The notes: generated from the letters alone by a model not told the origin. DNA of 64,000 bases from Chlorophyllum brunneum (GCA_963576785.1 OY756142.1:3286001-3350000); one strand, 5' to 3'; counted from the first letter of the stretch, positions 47,660 through 58,856 are shown. A program made the numbers and translations.

Positions 47660-49005
47660 AATTGCTGCTTTTTACCTCCTCTTTTTATAGGTTTCGTGCT
47701 CGAAATCTTGCTCATAAATTCTTGTACTGCTTCCTTGGTGCTTCCCAGATTTGCCTCATCTTCCCATGTATCTTCTTCGGATGTATATCCTTTCCAGTGT
47801 ATTAGGTACTGTTTTCATTTTCCCCTTGTGCGGTGTCCTCGGACTTCATCTACCTCATAGTATTCCTCATCATTGATTATCTTGGGGATAGGTGGTGGCG
47901 GAATATGCTGGCTGTCATACTCGGGTTTGTGATAGGGGGAGAGGAGTCTACTGTTAAATACGTCGTGTATTGCCCATGTTTTAGGTAGCTCCAGTCGGTA
48001 GCTTGTTTTGCCTATTTTCTCTTTTACCCGGAAGGGTCCATATCTCCTGTGATCAAGTTTTTTTGTCGGCCTTGTTGTTCTAATATTGTCTGCTTCAAGC
48101 CAAACTTGGTCTTCTGCCCTGTACTCGTGTTCTAGTTTTGTGCTATTCCGTTTCTCCATTTGCATCTGGGCCTGTTGTAGCATTTTGATCGTTTCTTGGC
48201 GCATGTCCTGTAACTCCTGTATTCGCTCCGTGATCGCAGGTGCCTTGACTGTGTTTGAGATATCCCCTTTCCATGGATGTCGTCCGTATACTATCTGGAA
48301 CGGTGAATGTCCTGTGGCGCTATGTGTTTTATCATTATACTGGAATTCTGCTGTGCTGAGCCATTTCTTCCAGTTGTCCTGTGCATGGTTGATTATGTTT
48401 CTGAGGTATGCCTCGACCTCCTGGTTGATGCGCTCTGTCTGACCGTCTGTTTGTGGATGGTATGCCGTGGATAAGTTGCACTGGGTGCCTGTTGCTCTGC
48501 AAAGTTCTGCCATGAATTTTGATGCGAATTGTGGACCTCTGTCACTGATGATCCTACGGGGAATCCCATGTTGTCTCCATATATCGTCACGATAAATATC
48601 TCCTAACTCTTCAGATGATAGGGTGGTGTTAACTGCGCGTAGTCTGATCATTTTGCTGAAACGATCAACGATAACAAGTATCACATCATATCCATCTGAT
48701 TCTGGTAGTGGTCCTATCATGTTGATTGATATTTCTTCCCATGGTCCGGTGGGTATCGGTAGTGGGTGGAGATGTGTGGTAGGTCGTGTCCGGAGTATCT
48801 TGCTTCGCTGCCATGTGTCGCATCCCTTGATGTATTGTTTAACATTATTGTGCATCTGTGGCCACCAATATGTCCTTTTGAGGAGTTCGATCATTCTGTG
48901 CTGTCCCAGGTGTCCTACGTCTGTTCTGTTGTGGTGTTGTTGGAGTATTTCTTGGCGTAACTCGGCGTTTGGTAGTACATATATTCTTCCTTCGAACATA
49001 GGCAA
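47656..49005 (-). pseudogene. gypsy copy 2 integrase and chromodomain
   Basis: Open from 49005 to 47815. The zinc-finger region reads HHNRTDVGHLGQHR, then YIKGCDTWQRSK, so the last Cys is replaced by Trp. The core reads EEISINMIGPLPESDGYD (first catalytic Asp replaced by Asn) and SDRGPQFASKFMAE, then TDGQTERINQEVEAYLR. The C-terminal GPF segment (RRYGPFRVKEKIGKTSYR) follows. A TGA near 47814 interrupts just before the chromodomain KQYLIHWKGYTSEEDTWEDE, which in copy 1 has Trp at that codon. The frame closes at 47656. Confidence 0.9.
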
Positions 49006-49080
49006 TCCATCCGTTTCCCATATCTCCTCTGGTCGTTTCTCCTTTTCTCTTAGCCACTGTGTTTCTCTTCTTTGCTCCTT

Positions 49081-50793
49081 TCATAATCGGTGTTTCAGGT
49101 CTTCTTCTCCCGATATTTCCCAAATTTGTCTGATCTCGGTGATAGTGTTATCAAATAGGTGGTCGGGTAATAGCGTGATATTTGTGTTGTCTCTAGTTGT
49201 ATCCGTTTTTGCTAGTCTTGATAGCACGTCTGCTTTTGTGTTCAACTTCCCAGGTATGTGTTTCAGTGTGTAGCAATATTCCTGTAATTCCAGTTGCCAT
49301 CTTGCCTGTCGTCCTGTGAGTTGTTGCGGTTTCCTGAAATACTCTAAGTTCTTGTGGTCTGTCCATATCTTGAATGGTTTGTCGGCATCAAGTAGGTATT
49401 GTCTCCACATTTTGATCGCTTCTCGGATTGCTAGTAGTTCTTTGTCGTAGATTTGGTAGTTTCGTTCTGCCGGTGTCATTGTTCTCGAGTGAAAGGCGAT
49501 TGGGTGCCACTGGTCATTCTGGTTTTGTGATAATACCACTCCTACTCCGTATCCTGATGCATCCACTTCTACCCTGTATTGTCCTTTGTCCTGAGACATT
49601 GCTAATACTGGTTCGTTCATGATCTTTTCTTTGATCTTCTCAAACGCCTGTTGTTGTCGTTCCGACCATGACCACTGCGCATCTTTCTTCTTCAGCTCAT
49701 GTAGAGGTGTTGCTATGTTGCTGAAGTCTTGTATGAATCGTTGGTAGAAGTTTGCAAAGCCCAGGAATTTTTCGACGTCTTTTACGGATTTGGGTGTCGG
49801 CCATTCTCTTACTGCTTTCACCTTCTCCTCCTCCATTTTAACGCTGCCTTGTCCAACTATAAAGCCCAATATGGGTATTTCTTTCGCGTCGAACACACAT
49901 TTGGACCATTTGAAGTAGAGTTGGTGCTTGGCTGCAATGTCTAAGAACCTTGTTGTTCTTTCCTCGAGTTCTTCCTGTGTGGTTCCCCGGATGACAAAGT
50001 TGTCCATGTAGTTGACGAGCGTTCCCTCATGTAACATCTCCCGAAATACTGTGTTCATCATCCTGTGAAAGGTCGCCGGTGAATTGCTTATCCCGAAAAA
50101 TATGACCGTCAGTTCAAATAATCCGCTATTCGTTACAAACGCTGCCTTCCATTCATCCCCTTCTCTGATCCTGACATTGTTATATCCCCAAATGATATTG
50201 AGCTTGTTGAACACCTTCGCATTTTTTAACCGGTCCAGGACTTTGCCTATGAGTGGTAATGGCATCTTATCCTTGATAGTGTGTTCATTCAGCTTTTTGT
50301 AATCCTGTACCAGGCGTTTTGTTCCATCCTTTTTTGGTATAAAGAAGCATGGGGTGGCGTAGGGGGATTGTGATGGTCTGATTTGTCCTGAGGCAAGATT
50401 CTCGTCAAGGAACTTCTGTAGTTCCTGTTTCTCCGTTATCATCATTGGGTAAACCTTGGATTGTAGTACTGGGGGTGCATCTTCAGACAGGTTTATCTCA
50501 TGGTCCCATACCGTGTGTTCGGGTAGTTTATCGAAGTTCTTCTTGTTGAATAGGTGGGTGTATTGTCGGAGGTATGGTAGTAGATCTTCATCATTCGTCC
50601 AGTCCGCCTTTTTCTCTTCAATGTGTTCCTTGACTGTCCGTATTTTCTCGTTGAACCATATGTCGCTATGTGATATTTTGCAATCATCTGGGCATCTGGT
50701 GAATCGTATGATGTGATTGTTCCAATCGATTTCCGGGTTATGCTTGACCAGCCAGTCATGTCCGAGATATAAGTCCGCGCTTTCCAATTGCAT
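49081..50793 (-). pseudogene. gypsy copy 2 reverse transcriptase and RNase H
   Basis: A 570-codon open frame: LESADLYLGHDWLVKHNPEI upstream, RT palm DGTKRLVQDYKKLNEHT, catalytic box NYMDNFVIRGTTQ, RNase H with VEVDASGYGVGVVLSQ, HPIAFHSRTMTPAERNY and IWTDHKNLEYF. The frame is long and intact, but the essential second Asp of YMDD is Asn (codon at 49999-50001). Copy 1 keeps YMDD at the equivalent place. It is labelled a pseudogene because the active site is lost. Confidence 0.9.
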
Positions 50794-51137
50794 TACTAGA
50801 GTGTCGATTTGTTCCGTGTGGTTGCCGTTGTTTAATACTGGTTGTGCCTTGTCCGTTATCTCTCCTTTTTTATTTTCTGTTCCGTCGGCATTGATTACTC
50901 TGATCGGGGTCTCCAGGGGTTTAGTCGGGATCTGTTCTTTGTCTATCGTTCATTGTGCTATGCACGTATGGGTGCATCTGGAGTCTACAAGGGTTGTAAT
51001 TGGTCTGCGTCCTTTTCTTGTCTGGATTGTTGCGTCAGGGAGAAGTTCACGCGTAGAGTTTCATTTTTGGGGGATTATGTATTGTCTATTGTGGGATAAA
51101 ACAGAAACTCTAGGTTTATTGGCTCGCGGGTTTGTGC
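50794..51137 (-). pseudogene. gypsy copy 2 aspartic protease region
   Basis: The minus-strand reading around 51010-50800 gives RRPITTLVDSRCTHTCI, where D-S/T-G is expected. Gly is changed to Arg at the active site. An in-frame TGA follows CIAQ. A stop also separates it from gag. Confidence 0.75.
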
Positions 51138-52260
51138 CTACTTGGAGCCTTCGACAAAATCCTCTTTCTCCTCCATTTCTTGTTCATCATCCTCGTTGAT
51201 CTCTCTGATATGCGCTTTCTTGGGCACCTGGCAGTTCTTTGAGATGTGGCCCTGTTTGCCACAATTGTAACACGTTATCTTGGTGTATGTGACTTTTGTC
51301 TTCTTCCTGCAGTATTTGGCGATATGCCCGTAGAGGTTGCAGTTGTAGCACCTCGGTTTTCTATTTTGATCAGTATCTGCCCTCTGTCTTCCTATCTCCA
51401 TTGGTTGTCCTCTACCTCCATAAGTAACTCCGGTGGTGGTTCTGACATCTCCTTGGGTGATGTCTATTGCTTCGTATCCTTGCCCTACTGCGAGGATTGT
51501 AGTTTTCCATTTGCTATATGTTGTTGGTATAGAGGTTGTCGGGTAACCTACTATGGTTCGGATGATGTCTGCTCTGGTGTGGCGTTTGAGGAGGAATATT
51601 GCGTGGGTGTCATCTGTCCCCGCTTGGGCTTTCAATGCTTCAAATTCAATTAAGAAATCTGCCGTGTTCTTTTTCCCTTGTTTGAACGTCTCAATTTCTC
51701 CTTCTGCTATGGCTTTCCTGTTCCCTAAGGAAAATATGGCCTCTATTTCCTTTGTAAAGTCATCCCAGTCTGGTGTTTTCTTGTTCTGGATGGCTTGCAG
51801 CTGCGTGTTGGCGTAAGGGCCTGCTAGCCCCCCTTTCATTCGTGCCAAGATTGCTACTATCTTCTGTTCTTCTTCATCTATTTTGTTGAACATCAACCAC
51901 AAAGATATGGCTCTCTACCAATCATCAAATCTGGTTCTATCTCCATTGAAATATCCTGGTTCTGGGGCGAGGTTTTTTGGGATGTTGACTTCTTCTGTCA
52001 TCTCTGGTTCTGTCTCTGGTTTGCTGTGTTCGTTTCCGTGGGTCTCGGTGATTTCTATATCAGCTATGGCATCGGCGACTTCTGTGTCGATTTCTTCTTC
52101 AGATGGGGCTGGTTCCTCGTCTGTGCTGTGTTTGGATTCTTTCTTGTAGGTCTTGGCAATATCTATATTGGATGTGTTCTCGGCGACTTCTATGTCAAAT
52201 TCGGTTTCAAATAGAGCTGTATTCTTGTCTACGCTGTGTTCGGATTTCTGCCATTTAACC
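51138..52260 (-). pseudogene. gypsy copy 2 gag with two CCHC zinc knuckles
   Basis: Open from 51902 to 51138 (MWLMFNKIDEEEQKIVAIL, DWDDFTKEIEAIFSLGNRK). Two nucleic-acid-binding knuckles occur at the C-terminus: CYNCNLYGHIAKYC and CYNCGKQGHISKNC. Upstream in the same frame an acidic N-terminal region (EEPAPSEEEIDTEVADAIAD) and MTEEVNIPKNLAPEPGYF continue the protein, separated by a single TAG where Trp is expected (TRFDDW-stop). Read-through of that one codon restores the typical length; the true start is uncertain. Confidence 0.85.
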
Positions 52261-52460
52261 TTCAGGGATTTCTGATTCTGTTGATCATTTGGATCCTGTT
52301 GCTACGGGTGAACCCTGGATGTCTGTTGGTCTCGGAGCTCTGTGTCTTCTCAGTGTTCTCGATGAGCTACTGCTGCTCATATACTGTCGTCCTGGTTGGA
52401 GGCTATTATTCCAAGCCTAGCTACGAATAGTGGCACCTCTCTTGCAAGGTGAGTCGAATG

Positions 52461-52472
52461 ACACTTTACCAA
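52461..52472 (-). other. gypsy self-priming site, complementary to the predicted mRNA 5' end
   Basis: On the element's sense strand TTGGTAAAGTGT lies one base inside the 5' LTR boundary. Its exact 12-nt complement (ACACTTTACCAA on the sense strand) occurs in both LTRs (52568-52557; 46414-46403), about 30 nt downstream of the LTR TATA box. No tRNA 3'-end match was recognised. This is the arrangement known for Tf1/sushi self-primed elements. Confidence 0.65.
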
Positions 52473-52473
52473 A

Positions 52474-52767
52474 TGTTACGACCTTAGTCTCTGACTCAGG
52501 TTGCAAGTCTTTGGATAAAGGAAAGGAGGTAGAGAAAGGAAGAAGGGATGATATGATTGGTAAAGTGTAAGGAATACATCAAGTATTACTGCACTTTATA
52601 TACTAGTGGTGGCGGTTAATAATAAGGGAGAAGAGTAAACGAGTCAGATGGGAGGCATAGCCTCTAGGAGTAAAACAGGGAGTGAAACGAGAGGTGAAAC
52701 AAGTACGAGGGTACATGAGGTAATAGGCGCAAGATAGGAATGAACAGTCTATCTATAGTTCGTAATA
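52474..52767 (-). repeat. gypsy copy 2, 5' LTR (294 bp)
   Basis: Contains a TATA box (TATATAAA on the minus strand, 52603-52596). The end adjacent to the insertion site reads TAATA rather than TAACA, one transition. Confidence 0.95.
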
Positions 52768-54011
52768 TTGCTGCCCTCAACAATTGGGAGATGCTCAGTT
52801 TAGATGTTAAAACTGCTTATCTCTACAGAAAACTGGATGAAGAACTCTATATGGAACTTCCAGAAGGTTTCAATACAGGTCGTGGTAATTTGGTTTGGAA
52901 ATTAAACCGAGCCATTTATGGACTAAAGCAATCTGGATGGCAATGGTGGAAGGAATTGACTAAGTCAATGACTGACCTAGGATTTGTCTCATCCAAACTA
53001 GATGCTGGAGTCTATTATTACTACAACTCTGAAACCAAAGAGCTTATTATAGCTCTGGTTTATGTAGATGACTCAATGTTTGTCGGAATCAGAGGCTCTA
53101 GACTTCTACATGAGAAACAAGCACTCTTTATAAAGAAATGGGAATGCTAAGACCTTGGTCCAACCAAAGAGTTTCTTGGCATGAAAATTTTGCGAAATCC
53201 TATAAACCAATCAATTACCCTAGACCAAATAGATTATCTAGGAAAAGTCCTTGATTGATTTAAAATAATTGGAAAAGAAGAAATTCCATTACCAAATGGA
53301 TTCATCTTCGAATCCAATACAGAAAAAGCAACACCTGACTTCATAAAAAGATATCAACAGTTAGTAGGATCAGTTATGTATCTGATGATAGGCAGTCGGC
53401 CCGACATAGCCTTTGCTACTATCAAATTATCACAACATATGACCAACTCTACTAAAGCACATTATAATGCAGGCTTACATTTGCTAAAGTATCTTAATAC
53501 TACTCACAAATATAGAATTACCTATAATGGAAGTTCTATGCAAGGCCTTAATGCCTTCTCCGATTCTGATTGGGCTGGTGATCCAATTAGTTGTAAATCT
53601 GTAACTGGATATTTCTGTTTATTAGCTAGTGGAGCTATTGCTTAGTTAAGTAGGAAATAGAAAACTGTTGCATTATCTTCCACTGAAGCCGAGTATATGG
53701 CTTTGTCAGATTGCAGTCGACAACTTGTTTGGACTGTCAATTTGTTGGAAGAAATTGGTATCCGATCATTGGCCCCTTATCTCTTCAGTAATAATGAGGG
53801 CTCAATATTTTGGGCCAAAAATCCAGTAACAGAAAAATGATCAAAACATGTTGACGTCAAATACCATTACATTCGTGATTTGGTAGAAGATGGAAAGATT
53901 GAAATATTCTCTGTGAAAGGCACAGAAAACCCTGCCAATATTCTCACAAAGAATTTAGACAAAATTAAATTCAATCTATTCCGACCTTGCCTTGGCTTGA
54001 CGTTTGAGTAA
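52768..54011 (+). pseudogene. copia copy 2 RT and RNase H (3' part of the split pol), broken
   Basis: Resumes after the gypsy element with LNNWEMLSLDVKTAYLYRKL, then LVYVDDSMFVGIRG (YVDD retained). Breaks follow near 53148 and 53256. RNase H is YLMIGSRPDIAFATIKLSQH onward, with in-frame stops where copy 1 has Trp and Gln near 53643-53660 and one near 53838. The original stop after GLTF is at 54009-54011. Confidence 0.9.
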
Positions 54012-54045
54012 TTAAAACTCTATATCAATACAGAGCAAGGAGGAG

Positions 54046-54616
54046 TGTTGAAGTTTCGGACATATTCTAGAAATAGACTATGAAGTCATTATAATAATAA
54101 TAGACTGATCTGTTACTTTCCAGTAACTTCATTCCATAGTAACTTCCTATGAGTTGCTCTGCATATGATGAGAGTCATAAGTACTTGATAGATTATTCTA
54201 CATAGTACCAATGACTAGATACTACATTCCGCAGTACTCCACAGGCACTATGCCGCAGTTAAAGGGAGTTATAAGGAACAATCTATGCATTACTAGTATT
54301 TTATGTAGTATGACTCACCTATGTTACAATATGTATATAAACCCCCTGTAGCAGACCTAGTTCTGCATCTTGTTCAATCGAACAACTTCTTCATCATCGC
54401 TTATTTTCTTGAGTACAACACCAGTCTCGATCTACTCAACTACAACTTATCTACCTCTGACACCAAACATTTCATTACCAATATCTGTCTATCCAAATTA
54501 CCTTTCTACAGGTATCAGATAGAAGCTTATTATCTCGGTGAGTAGACCCTATGTTCTCTCCCACTGCATTTACTGCTGCCCCCAGCAAACAACTCGTTAC
54601 GGTCATTTCCTCAACA
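54046..54616 (+). repeat. copia copy 2, 3' LTR (571 bp)
   Basis: Preceded by the purine tract AGAGCAAGGAGGAG and followed by the ATGCC target duplication at 54617-54621. Confidence 0.95.
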
Positions 54617-54812
54617 ATGCCAGGAGCACTGTTAAACAGACACTTACCAGGAAGCTCTAATATTCTCAATATCCATCGGAGGGGGATAAATCACGATTCT
54701 CTGGGCCTCATTATAATATAATAGGGTTAAAGCACAATAGATAAAATTTTGAAACTGGTGAACAACGTAGGGCCAACCCCTTAAGAGCTACGAGTGTTCA
54801 ACGTTCAACTCC

Positions 54813-54965
54813 ATTCGAAATCATAAACCTCCTCCACAGGGCCATCCCCTTCCCACTCCATCCTATGCCTCTGCACACCCCCAGGACACATCGCCCGTAG
54901 CTGCTCTAACTGTTCAACGTTCGACAGCGTAGTAGTGGTCTTGAGCTGTATGACCATTGACATTC
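54813..54965 (-). pseudogene. C-terminal fragment of an unknown protein, left copy
   Basis: The minus strand reads LSNVEQLEQLRAMCPGGVQ, RHRMEWEGDGP and EVYDFEWS-stop. A longer copy on the same strand lies at about 59294-59600 (LNIEQLEQLQATYIGTLPEL, then RHRMEWDRDWLVKETIDL and GNFEWSEHS). The protein is unknown to me. The two copies bracket the intact FunK1 gene. Confidence 0.5.
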
Positions 54966-54978
54966 AAATATCATATAT

Positions 54979-55105
54979 TTGGTGATGACATCTAGTCCCA
55001 CACTACAAACTGCGAGAGTGCATGGTGGCTGCTTCAAGCAGTCCCAAGTGTGCGAATTGATCGCAAAAGAAATGGAGTCGGACATGTTACAATGGCTCCT
55101 GACCT
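54979..55105 (+). pseudogene. FunK1 N-terminal fragment
   Basis: Matches 56167-56290 of the intact FunK1 gene: GGCFKQSQVCELIAKEMESD versus GNFKQTQLRRLIAKQMKSD. The adjoining intron sequence (ATTCAAA.ATTC to GATGACATCTAG) is shared too. Homology ends after DMLQW. It is a remnant of an extra FunK1 copy. Confidence 0.75.
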
Positions 55106-55982
55106 GCCTCAGACCTCGTCCTGATGACCAAACCTCCATCGAAGGCCCTTTCGCTCTGCACGAAAGTCCCATCATGCTATTATACCCGAATCGGGCTACT
55201 GGTGCAAGAAGAATCAGCTATGCATGATTTGTTTCTTCAGTGTACAGCTGAAACTATTGTGATGAGCTGACAGGTGTGTCATTCAATGCGGTTCCATCGG
55301 TGAAGTCAGCCAGCCCTCACCATATCACTGGGCCTTCTCGGGATGCCGAAGGATGAGCCTGCACCACAGAGGATCGAGATAGGAACCCATATTGCGTACT
55401 CATGTCGGATCCAGATTTCCATTTGTATGTACATTTTCCAACCTGTACCTCCATCTCGGCTTCGTTGGATCATTTTGCCCGAGGGACTGCTCAACAATTA
55501 GAATAGCTTCGGTCTTGGTATTAATTCACAAATGGAGACTATTTCGACTTTAACGCCACATACTAATAGCATATTTGCCGGTTTCAAGATACCAAAACAA
55601 AACGATAGTGACCAAGGTTTCGGTCTCCGGTCATCTGCACCCACAGACTGCCTTTTGTAAAGGATCATCGCAGGTTTAGGGTATTCCGAGGCCACGTCAG
55701 TTCCGATCGCGAAGTTGACAGTTCCCAATAACTGATAACCGCTGTCTGCCTTTTGTCCTGGACTATCTCCGGTACGGATGGCCTGAACCTAGCCTCGCAC
55801 CACCACATAGCCTGTTTTGTCTTATGATACGCCTCAAGTATATGACAAGTATATGACCCCTTATGTTCTCGCGCCGTTAAATATGGTTGTGACTTGGTTC
55901 ACTGCTGTAACTCGCCCACCCTCTCATCCGAGTATTCTCAGACCGACATCAGCATTCCACTGCACGAAATCTTAATTGTTTT
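55106..55982. other. Intergenic upstream of FunK1 copy C
   Basis: No gene is recognised. It holds the presumed FunK1 promoter; the sequence CTCGCCCACCCTCTCATCC precedes the start by about 60 bp. Confidence 0.45.
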
Positions 55983-58856
55983 ATGGCTGCCGCTACGAGG
56001 ATGGGGCAAGAGCAACCCGGGTGAGTTATGAGCTCTTGATCTTTCTACATTTGACGTTGGTGGCCTAATAATGATATAGATCCACCGCTTATGTTACGCC
56101 AGGGCGCCCAGCTGCCCCCGCTTCGAAACATTTGTATGTGGCCATTGAAATTCAAACATTCAAGGTTTGCTGATGTCATCCAGTCCCACGCCACGAACTG
56201 CAGGGGGGCATGCTGGCAACTTCAAGCAGACCCAACTGCGCCGACTGATCGCAAAGCAAATGAAGTCGGACATGTTACAATGCCCCTTGGATGAATTTCT
56301 CAAACACTATGCTCCATTCTGTCCTAGTCCTCAATCCGTTGAAACTGCCCTTCAGCAATTCAAGGACTGGAATACTTACAAGAAAGACGACCTGCCAGGC
56401 AAGGACGGGAAGGCCCGGGAGGATTGGGTTTTGGATAATTTCGAGGAAGCCCCTTCGACAGTGGACCAACAAGAAGAGGCGGTATTCTCCCACTTACAGG
56501 ATATTGTCAACGCATTGGGCCGGATCAACTATCTTGGCCAACTTGATGGCCGAAAGAACGTGTTTTTCTACAGGGACTGCCCGCGCAATCAAATGAAATC
56601 GGAAATCCCGGGCTGCAATTTCAAAGTGGACGCGTGTATCACCCGCCCTAGTGACCTGAATTCCACTGGTGATAATTCAAACTACATCATCTCGGCAGAG
56701 ACTGCAGTGGTTGCGGAGTACAAGAAATCTACCAAGAACATAGAGGATGTAGGTTTGCGACACCTTCGTGCGCTTGTTATGTGTTCAGAATTTCCACACA
56801 GAACCGCCTCAAGGTGGTGTCAGCCGCCAATCACATAATGAACGATGACCCTTGTCGCATGTGGATGTATGGTGTAAGTTTCTTATTTGTCCGACCCGTG
56901 TACATCTCTGACTGTTCTGAAGATTACAATTGAAGACACTACTATGGCAGTGTGGTACTTCTCGCGATCGCACTCAGTCAAGTCGGAAGGTTTCGATTTC
57001 ACAAAGGTATCCTAGGCTCTGTGATTGTTTCTTTCCTCCGTCTGAGACTCTATCGTAGGACGTCGAGGCCTTCATCCAGGTCTTTATCTCGTTTCTCTAC
57101 GCAACACCTCTGGAGATGGGGTACGACCCTACAGTTCATCGCGTGGATTATGAAGGGAAACTGCACTATGTTTATGAAGTCGGCACTCCAAGTTCCATAA
57201 GATACTTCAGGACGGTCGAGCCACTGTTCAACCCGCGAGTCCTCCGCATCACAGGAAGGAAAACACGTGTGTGGAGGGCAGTCGAGGTCGAGGGCTATAA
57301 TGGCGCGCTGGTTGGTAAAATCAAGGGTGACGGGAGGGAAGTTGCTATCAAGGATGTGTGGCTTGACGAAGGGTCACAGACGGAAGGGCAAAACCAAATG
57401 GAGGTGTTCAAACGCTTGCGGGGTGTAAAGAAGGACCACTACGCATGGGCTCCCTTGCCTCTCCAGCTGGCCTTGGATCACGCTTTTGAGAAAGGTTATC
57501 AAAGGTATTTTATGGAGATTCTGTGTGACAGCCAATTTAGGAAGACAAGGGCTCCATCCCTCTTGGCCAATCCTGCTCCGGAAATCCTTCACTTTGAACC
57601 TCGGGAACCTGGAGAAATCGAAGAAGCTGACCGTAACGAGGAAGCACACCCCGTATACGACAAAAACCTTGTAGAAAACTCTACTCAGACTACTGGCTTT
57701 TCCGGGCTGCCAACAAATATCTTCATGACTGAGGACTCCCAGGACCTGGAAGCACCAGAGCGAGCGTACAAAGCCAAACAGCAATATCGCCTGGTATATA
57801 ATGAAGTTGGACATTCGCTGGACATGGCTGAGAACTTGACGACGTCGTTTAATGCAATATTGGATGTTTTCGTTGGTGGGTGTCGCTCGTCTGTTGAGTT
57901 GATTTGTAGCTGACCTCCCTCCAGCACTGGTTCTGCTATATCTCGCTGGCTGGGTGCACCGGGATATCAGTGCAGCAAACATCATACTGGTAAAAATGAA
58001 AGATGGTTCATTCCGAGGGAAGCTGAGTGACCTAGAATACGCAAAGGACTCTAAGGACACAAGTTCCAGTACAGATCCCAAGACGGTATGCTCAAGTCGT
58101 TACCAAAGTGATTGTGGCTTACACTGACATGCACTCCAGGGTACACCTTATTTCATGCCTATTGAGATTCACTCCGGAATCAGACTTTGCCAATCCCGAA
58201 GCGACTACACGGCAAAGTATAAACGTGGCCTAGATCCCTTTTTGACCACTGTGATAGAACCCATTCGGCGCCACAAGAATCCGTCACCGTTGCGGCCAAA
58301 GTTTCAGTTCCAGCACGATTTGGAATCACTTTGGTGGATTATGGTGTGGATTCTCATTGACCGAGTCGATCACCTTCCGGCGCGCAAGTTCTCGGGCAAG
58401 CTTTTCCAATATACTAGTTTGCCAAGTCACGCGCGGGAGAGATTTTTCAGGCAGAATGAGGTTACTTCCTCGCTTGGCAAACATATTCACCCAAAACTTG
58501 GGACTGACGATATCATATGTCCTATCCATGACATACAGGTGGTGCTCTGGAATTCCTACCTCACCGAAGGGCCGGCGGATGCATCGACTTTCAGTGGTAT
58601 CTATGCGGAATTTTGGGAGATCCTAGTCGTTCTAGTCGTCGGAATCCGAGCTATAACTGGTGTTAATTTCCGCAATTCTCGTCCTAAAATCATGGCGGTG
58701 AAAAGGAAACACACGGAAACAACAAAGGTCCGGGACGACGCTGAGTACGAGCTAGAGGAAGATGAGGAGGATGCTATGGGGACCAGTAAAAGGCAGAAAA
58801 TGGATGCTCACCCTGGAGGCCTGGCACCCCGCAAAAGTATGCGTCACCTCGGGTAG
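55983..58856 (+). CDS. FunK1 fungal-type protein kinase, apparently intact
   Basis: Eight exons: 55983-56020, 56080-56133, 56184-56748, 56802-56873, 56923-57006, 57059-57875, 57925-58085, 58140-58856. They give 2508 nt, 835 aa, all GT-AG and in frame. Kinase features: VAIKDVWLDEGS (beta-3 lysine), catalytic loop WVHRDISAANII, DFG position SDLEYAK (DLE rather than DFG, usual in FunK1), activation-segment GTPYFMPIEI, and LESLWWIMVWILIDRV. The C-terminus is acidic then basic (EYELEEDEEDAMGTSKRQK). FunK1 kinases are expanded in multicellular basidiomycetes and implicated in development; substrates are unknown. The start was chosen because two small upstream exons join the conserved TPRTAGGHAGNFKQTQLRRL in frame. 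Confidence 0.88.

Larger units (their letters stand above)
46320..52767 (-). mobile_element. Ty3/gypsy chromovirus, copy 2, complete and nested in copia
   Basis: 6448 bp between two 294-bp LTRs with ends TGTTACGA and TCGTAACA. Read on the minus strand, the order is 5' LTR (52474-52767), self-complementary primer region, gag, protease, RT, RNase H, integrase, chromodomain, ORF3, purine tract (GAAAGGGAGG, 46617-46626), 3' LTR. RT before integrase and a C-terminal chromodomain place it in the chromoviruses. Several catalytic residues are mutated, so it is unlikely to be autonomous. Confidence 0.95.
40752..54616 (+). mobile_element. Ty1/copia LTR retrotransposon, copy 2, with nested gypsy insertion
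   Basis: Complete element with 571-bp LTRs at both ends (TGTTGA...TCAACA), flanked by the 5-bp target duplication ATGCC (40747-40751 and 54617-54621). The internal order is primer site, gag, protease, integrase, RT, RNase H, purine tract (about 54032-54045). A 6448-bp gypsy element plus a 5-bp duplication splits pol at 46319. Without it the element would be about 7.4 kb. Coding frames carry many stops. Confidence 0.95.
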
